From: Saururus chinensis
Lineage: Eukaryota; Streptophyta; Magnoliopsida; Piperales; Saururaceae
DNA: 64,000 nucleotides
Reading direction: 5' to 3'
Assembly: GCA_035235625.1 (NCBI GenBank)
Contig: CP141144.1
Span: 21,139,014 to 21,203,013, forward strand
Shown here: one piece after another, positions 58,649 to 64,000 of the stretch
Layout of the letters: each line of letters begins with the position of its first letter
Numbering within the stretch: the stretch's first letter is position 1
Notes under the pieces: model-generated
Databases searched by the model: none
The model's input: only the letters and a program-made list of their open reading frames with translations
What the model was told of the DNA's origin: nothing
Made by a program: the position numbers and the translations under genes

Positions 58649-59206
58649 GGGGTTGTTTGTGTAAATTTTTATAAGATTTTGTTGATTCTACCTCGACTCT
58701 GGCTTGAATTATCATAATTATGTTTATACGTAGAAGGTGGGTAGAATTAAAAATTTCACTTAGAAGTTGATTTCAAGCCCTTTCGAGCTGGAATCAGCCA
58801 AAATTACCAAATCACCTAATGAGGTGATTCCGTCGATTTGGCTCCAAGCCCCATTTTAAAAATTAGAGATTTTGTTATTTTTTAATAATTACTTCTCATA
58901 TTAATTTGAGCATCAAGAAATGTGTCATTTAGGTAGGGGCCACTTTAAAAATTCAAAATTACCTACCTTACAGGATATTGTTTGATAGAGCTCAAATTTA
59001 GGAGCGTAATAGTACCATGACTGTGCATATCTGAGTTAAGGAGAGAGAGTTATATTAATTCAGAGTTTTATAATTAGGTTTGACACGATATCTAAATTTA
59101 TTCTAAAAAATTATATTATCAACCGTAATTCACATTCAACGGTGAATTTTTAAAATTAATTCTAAAAAATTTTACTTCTGTTTCTAAAAAATCCAACACC
59201 CTCCCC
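58649..59206. mobile_element. Tourist/Harbinger-like MITE, copy 3
   Basis: Termini GGGGTTGTTTGTGT and ..CCCTCCCC with TTA target duplication (58646-58648 and 59207-59209). 558 bp. A tandem copy of the flanking sequence at 59247-59300 lacks the element and shows the empty site, which proves the borders. Confidence 0.92.
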
Positions 59207-59470
59207 TTAAAATAAGAGGAAGGGGTCAAGCTCATAAATGATATGTGTGAAATATGGTACAAAAGCCTCAAGGTTTAAAATAAGAGGAAGGGGTCAAGCT
59301 CATTGAGCTTATGTTGTAACCTCTTTAATGGGGCTTCTTGTCCCAATGCTCCAAAATTTCACTTCAATGTATGGATTCTTATCGATCATCCACTGTAAAT
59401 TACAACTTGAGTCTTGAGTGGAAAACTCTTTTGCTATGGTCATAACCACAAACACTAGAATAGTGATGTA

Positions 59471-59657
59471 CTCCCTCTATCCTATCTGTCCTATATTAAT
59501 AGTTACATTTGGTGAAACTTACATCTAAGAGAAGGAAATATTAGCTCATGATTCATATTTTTTAAGTACTTAACTACTTAAATTGAACAACATGTAACTA
59601 TTAATATGGAACAAATTTTTGTGTTGAATAGAGTTATTAATACAGGACATAGAGAAT
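59471..59657. mobile_element. degenerate Stowaway MITE
   Basis: Left end TACTCCCTCTATCC, right end ..AGGACATAGAGAATA, interior like the Stowaway at 12359. About 187 bp. Confidence 0.65.
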
Positions 59658-60529
59658 ACACAAAAGACTACATATTTTGTCAACCAAAACCTAATTATTG
59701 GGTAAATACTTTGTGTGATTATCATTTTTCTTATTACTTCCGTTATCTCCGTTGTTATTATTGCTTTACAAACACCTTAGAACTACATTAAATGTTAATG
59801 TACAAATACAACATCGCACGGTCGCACCAAAGAAGGAATTTCTACATGGGCTCATGCCCAGGACCATAGCCACATGCTCGCCACGATATATGGGCCCCAT
59901 CTGCATGCTACATGCTTGCAGGCAGGCCCCATACTTTCATCATAGAGAGGTGAGAGCCCTTTGGTGAAAGATCTTGGCTGCAAATTGTGTGTAGCATTTC
60001 ATGGTTTTCACCTTTGAATAATGTTACGCTACCTCAAAAGAATTGCTAATGGCTTCATACAACCATCGCAACAAGCGTGCTGCATGCCTTTTAGGTTTAC
60101 CATTTTCAAACCCGCTTTTTAAAGCTTTTCACCAATTGTAATGCTATGACTGCTTACAATAGCATCCAGCAGCATAGGGCCTGTGCTCTCAATGCGCGCA
60201 TCCTTTGAGCATTACATGCTTTTAGCGAGATCTTATCTACTGGAACGGTTCTACTAGTCACACGGTATATAAATTTATTTTTTTAAAGAAAATTATTTAA
60301 ATATTATTTTAAAATAAAATAATTATTTAAATTGTGCACTTTAAAAAATATTTTTGAAATTTGTGTTATTTTCCAATCAAGTGCTGACATATACATGGTT
60401 TTTTTAAAAATTTTCTCAAGGAAATTTAAGTTGATTTCGTCATTCCCAAGGATGAAATACACTTACAGAGGGACAAAATAATGTTAAGTGGCCACTTAAA
60501 ATGGATTTTGTCAGTCACAAGGATGAAAT
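59658..60529. other. intergenic, no gene recognised
   Basis: Short frames only (59752-59967). No motif or repeat I can name. Confidence 0.45.
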
Positions 60530-60580
60530 TTGCCTTACAACGATTTCATCCAAACACATCTAGCAGAAGATGAAGCATGC

Positions 60581-60995
60581 ATGCAAGAGCCCAACAAAAG
60601 GAAGGTGCTTATTCTTCAACCTCTCAAAACCCCTAAAACCTCACCATCATCATCTTCGCCGCCCAGTTTGCAACTGGTTGCAGGCCCGTTCCCCTCCCAC
60701 CCTCGCGCCCACTCCTGAAGAATGTTGTTGCTTCGTCCGAGATGCCCTCTTGGCTTTCCACAGATTCCCCCAACAATTTGCCAAATTCCGATGCCATTAC
60801 TTGTCCGACCACCCATTCTCCTCCTCCTCCTCCTCCTCTTTTCCTTCTCTGCGTTCTGCTCCGATGGAGGGTTCTTGTGAGGAGGAGAGTGTGCTAGATG
60901 GGCTTGTCAGGACCCTTTTGACACCACTAACGCCAACTCGGATCAGGCTTTCGCCTCACTTAAATTGGCTTTCCCCACTTGGGAAGATGGATGTT
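60581..60995 (+). pseudogene. HhH-GPD DNA glycosylase first-exon relic
   Basis: Reads in three successive frames. Frame 1 from 60581: MQEPNKRKV, LKTPKTSPSS, then PFPSHPRA. Frame 2 from about 60700: TPEECCCFVRDALLAFHRF, then SVLDGLVRTLL. Frame 3 from about 60930: TTNANSDQAFASLKLAFPTW then ED. These blocks match, from memory, the N-terminal exon of the plant endonuclease III-like glycosylase At3g47830, in which a short SQN-type segment normally joins RTLL to TT. The helix-hairpin-helix and catalytic Lys/Asp lie in later exons that are not present. A pseudogene with two frameshifts and a 3' truncation. Confidence 0.75.
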
Positions 60996-61007
60996 ACGTT
61001 GCCCTAA

Positions 61008-61929
61008 CTCTGTATTTTTTGGTACAACTCTAAGTTTGCATTTTCCATTGATTGCATGTGCTTCTTCTCATGTGTCTGCGTTCGTTTTTCAGTTGGGTAT
61101 GTGATAAGTACTGATATTACATATATATTGAAGGTTTTGGTTGCGGAGTCGAAATACGTGTGGGGAAGTTTAATCTTGGGATTTCATCTTTTGGAATGAC
61201 AAATTTTGTCAACCAAAAGATAAACTTGATTTTTTCATTCCAAAAGATGAAATATATATATATTTTTTAAAAAAAACCACGCAAACACTAGCACTTAGTT
61301 ATCACATACATGACAAAAAATACAATCACTTTGAGAAATATTTTCTAAAATAAATAATTTAAGTAATTATTTTAATTTTTAATATTTTTTAAATAAATTT
61401 TTTAATACATAAACTAAAGTTAATATTTAAAATTACTCATTATCAAATACGTAGAAAATATTAAATAATGTTAAATAATAATTGGACCTGCACACTGCGT
61501 GGCTTGCGCCACGGTTGCACTGAATAATTAATTTCTCGGGCGGCCATAGCATTTCACGTCCACAAACCACAAAAGTACACAGATCATCTGTCAAGGGAAA
61601 CGGTATGCAGCCCATGGGCCCAATAAAAAGCGGCCCACATTCCATATGGGCCTTAATATGCACACTACAACTGGGAGATTTATCTGGGCCGAGAATCTGC
61701 GCTCACAGAAGCAGGCAGTTCCAGGCCCGGGCGATTCTTCTCCCGTCGCCTCCCTCACTGTCTCCGCGACCCAGCCAGCATATAAAGGAGCTCTCCGTCC
61801 GTTGCCCATGGCCTCCTCCTCTCCTCCTGTTTCCTCCCCCACTGCAAGCCCAAGATCGCTCCTTTCCGCAGAAGGGCTGCTCCCCAAGCACTTCCTGAGG
61901 CTGGGTCCCGTCAAATGTAGTGGTGGGAG
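61008..61929. promoter_or_regulatory. intergenic and promoter of the CCCH gene
   Basis: AT-rich to about 61470, then increasingly GC-rich. The last 300 bp are probably promoter and 5' leader. GCATATAAAG near 61776 is TATA-like. An in-frame TAG 12 nt before the ATG closes the upstream frame, so ORFs at 61591-61969 are shadows. Confidence 0.5.
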
Positions 61930-64000
61930 ATGGCAATATGCGGCGAGACTCCGTTCACCGAAGCTTTGAAGCTGGCCTTCCCTGCCCCTTCTTCCCCGCC
62001 TCCCGATTCTGCCGATTCACTGGACGAGAATATTGGGAAATTGGGATTGCAGGAGGGGGATGGGAAGGAGGGGGAGCCCGATCAAGATGATGGTGAGGGC
62101 AAGAGGGACAATGTGATTCGAAGACCTCATTTTCCCTTGAGGCCCGGGGAGCCGGATTGCGCGTTTTATCTGCGGACCGGAGCGTGTAAGTATGGGGCAA
62201 ACTGCAGATTCAATCATCCGCCCAGGAGAAGGAGCCAGGTGTGTTTGATCGTTTGAGTCCATGGGCCACTTCGGATGTCACTTATGTAACCTTTATGCGT
62301 AGCTTTGAAACAAGTACATTGATTTTCACTTTCGACATCTTGGAGGGGCGAGTGACTGATTGTTTGTTATTCAACAAAGCTTGTGTTTTACTCTTGTGTG
62401 ATGGTTTGTACATAAAACGAAGTTAGGGAAGCTTATTGGGGTTTTGAAGAAGAATGATGCTTTGTCGTAGTTGATGAGGATGTTCGAAAATATGTATTGT
62501 GACTTTTCCTCCATAATTCGGTCTATACTGCTGACCTATTTAAAGTTTTCTTGACAGCGAGAAGTGAAGGATTTTTTGTTATTTCTTTACGTCCAAAATT
62601 TTTAAAATTAAAATTTGTCACCTGGTTTATTCGAAGTACATATTTCAAGTTATTTAGGTGCTTATTGACCGTCTCAATCTATTTTCAAAGTTTATATAAT
62701 AGCATGGTAATCAGTCAGTAAAAGTTGACATGCTATAAAGGATATAGGTTGTACTTTCCGTCCCAATTTTATTTTCTTGAGAGGATAGCCACTAAACACA
62801 TTATACTGTTTGCAGTTTCAATTATATTTTTCTAGTGATTTTTATGAATATGACAAGTGTATATCGTTTTATGCATGAAAGTTATCGCTTTTTTCAGTGT
62901 AGGAATCTATAAATCCATATTTGTGAAGTAAAGAAGTTAAAAAAATGTTAGATTGGATAGCGAAGATGTTTATCTGATAGGGTGTGCAAATGTTTCTCTT
63001 TTGTCCATTTTCTCTTTATATTAACAAATACATTTAGCTAATTTTTAGGCTTGATACAGTATTTAATCTGTTTGATTTGCATACTTGTTGCTTTTTGAAG
63101 GAAAAGAACAATGAAAAAGACAAGACTCAGGAAATTGACAAAAATGAGATCCCTGAACAGACAGAGCCTGCAGAGTGCAAGGTTTGCAGTTATTTTATGT
63201 ATTAAATGTCCCATTCTTTCTAGAACATAATTTAGTGATCATACCCTGAGAATTATTTTAGGCTTTAACGGAAAATATTGTCTCATATCTTGTATCTAGA
63301 TAATGTTTGCTTCGGAATATAATTGGAATATTATGCTTTTTAGCCCTTTAAGAGGATCAATTGCATATTTAGGCAGTAGGCAAACTTTTAAGATTTTCAA
63401 GTAATTAATAAAGAAAAAGACATGAGTTTGTAGTGTATGTCTTTGCCTTTGAGGATTTTGAAATGGGAAAATTTTCTATATCCATCTACAAGGTACAAGA
63501 TGGTGGGGTGAAAAATTGTTCCCGAAATTCTAGTATCTCCTAGCCTTCTCTCGCTCTCTCTCTCATTCATGATTGAGTGTTTTTTTTTAAACTCCCAAAT
63601 ATTTCTATTGGACCTTCATTTTGTACTTTTTATTTGGGAAACCAGTTGAAGTAGGATCAAGATTTTGACTAATCTCAACCCTGATATTTAGTTTGCTAGG
63701 GAGAAAAAGCAGAAATTTTGCTTGATTGATCCTTATAAACTGTGAGTTCAATCAAAATTAAGTTGGTTTAGTTTATGATTCTGTGTAAAATCATAACCGT
63801 GTTTTTTCTTGATACCAAATCAGTATATGTAGCTAGAACTGTTCTTTTCCCAAAACTATATAAACTCCTAGCAGCTGTGTGCTGCCCTGTGGATATTTTT
63901 AGCCCCTTAATCTGAAAGAAAAACAAAAAATTGTTGATGAATAAAGTTAAGACATATATTTAGCATGATCAATAATTCCGTGATTTATTAAACTTGAGGA
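61930..64000 (+). CDS. CCCH zinc-finger protein, 5' part only
   Basis: Nucleic-acid-binding protein of the plant CCCH family with several fingers. Exon 1 (61930-62238, 103 codons) starts [17 protein letters not shown], has an acidic Pro/Ser-rich leader, then [20 protein letters not shown] followed by [11 protein letters not shown], a perfect C-X8-C-X5-C-X3-H finger. Exon 2 (63101-63181, 27 codons) is Lys/Glu-rich and ends PAECK, in phase; in relatives this joins the second finger (YY..GGCK.G). No further exon is visible before the window end. From memory the arrangement resembles Arabidopsis C3H43 (At3g48440) and its rice relatives with five fingers. Introns 62239-63100 and 63182 onward use GT donors. 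Confidence 0.88.

Noticed and set aside
61591-61969. ORFs upstream of the CCCH start on both strands
   Set aside because: GC-rich leader; an in-frame TAG separates the plus frame from the gene, and none shows a domain.
1-64000. tRNA, rRNA and snoRNA genes
   Set aside because: I saw no cloverleaf with A and B boxes and no rRNA segment. The tRNA-like matches are retroelement primer binding sites.

Overview
This window is nuclear DNA from a flowering plant. It is AT-rich, its genes have many GT-AG introns, and old and young transposons of almost every plant superfamily are present. The genes visible are an Rx-type CC-NBS-LRR, a CYP86-like P450, TITAN9, IWS1, APE1L and a CCCH zinc-finger gene. 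I cannot fix the clade from sequence alone; a non-grass monocot or a magnoliid would fit. No viral, bacterial or organellar genes are seen.

Layout. 0.5-4.9 kb (minus): a dead CC-NBS-LRR resistance gene with a 731-bp transposon in its N-terminal exon, two in-frame TGA codons and a small duplication frameshift; its 3' end abuts a SEC61-gamma-like fragment. 7.4-8.1 kb (minus): a broken cytochrome P450. 8.4-10.8 kb: a CACTA-like element with polypyrimidine tracts. 12.1-16.0 kb (minus): an intact eight-exon TITAN9-like gene, probably with a noncoding first exon near 21.7-22.1 kb and a 5.7-kb leader intron holding a decayed Ty3 retroelement. 22.1-39.2 kb: a nested complex. Two hAT left ends and one hAT right end enclose an IWS1-like gene, a second partial IWS1 copy, CACTA-like elements with a large CT-tract array, and a DUF1985 fragment. 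The outermost hAT ends carry the same 8-bp flank, CTTGGAAA. 39.4-50.4 kb: hAT-type MITEs, an 83-bp tandem array, two back-to-back Ty3 chromovirus 3' halves, and a 2.36-kb minus-strand LTR with a primer binding site and a hairpin array. 52.5-57.6 kb (plus): an intact nine-exon AP endonuclease, APE1L. 60.6-61.0 kb: a broken HhH-GPD DNA glycosylase first exon. 61.9 kb to the end (plus): the first two exons of a CCCH zinc-finger gene that runs out of the window.

Three loci look functional from reading frame and splice phase: TITAN9-like, APE1L and the CCCH gene. The IWS1-like locus is open through five exons but its 3' part is doubtful. The APE1L and CCCH genes are close neighbours in Arabidopsis too, as I recall, so the right end is probably an ancient gene neighbourhood and the middle is transposon-built. 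Exon positions were read by hand; splice phases add up exactly for TITAN9-like (855 nt) and APE1L (1092 nt).
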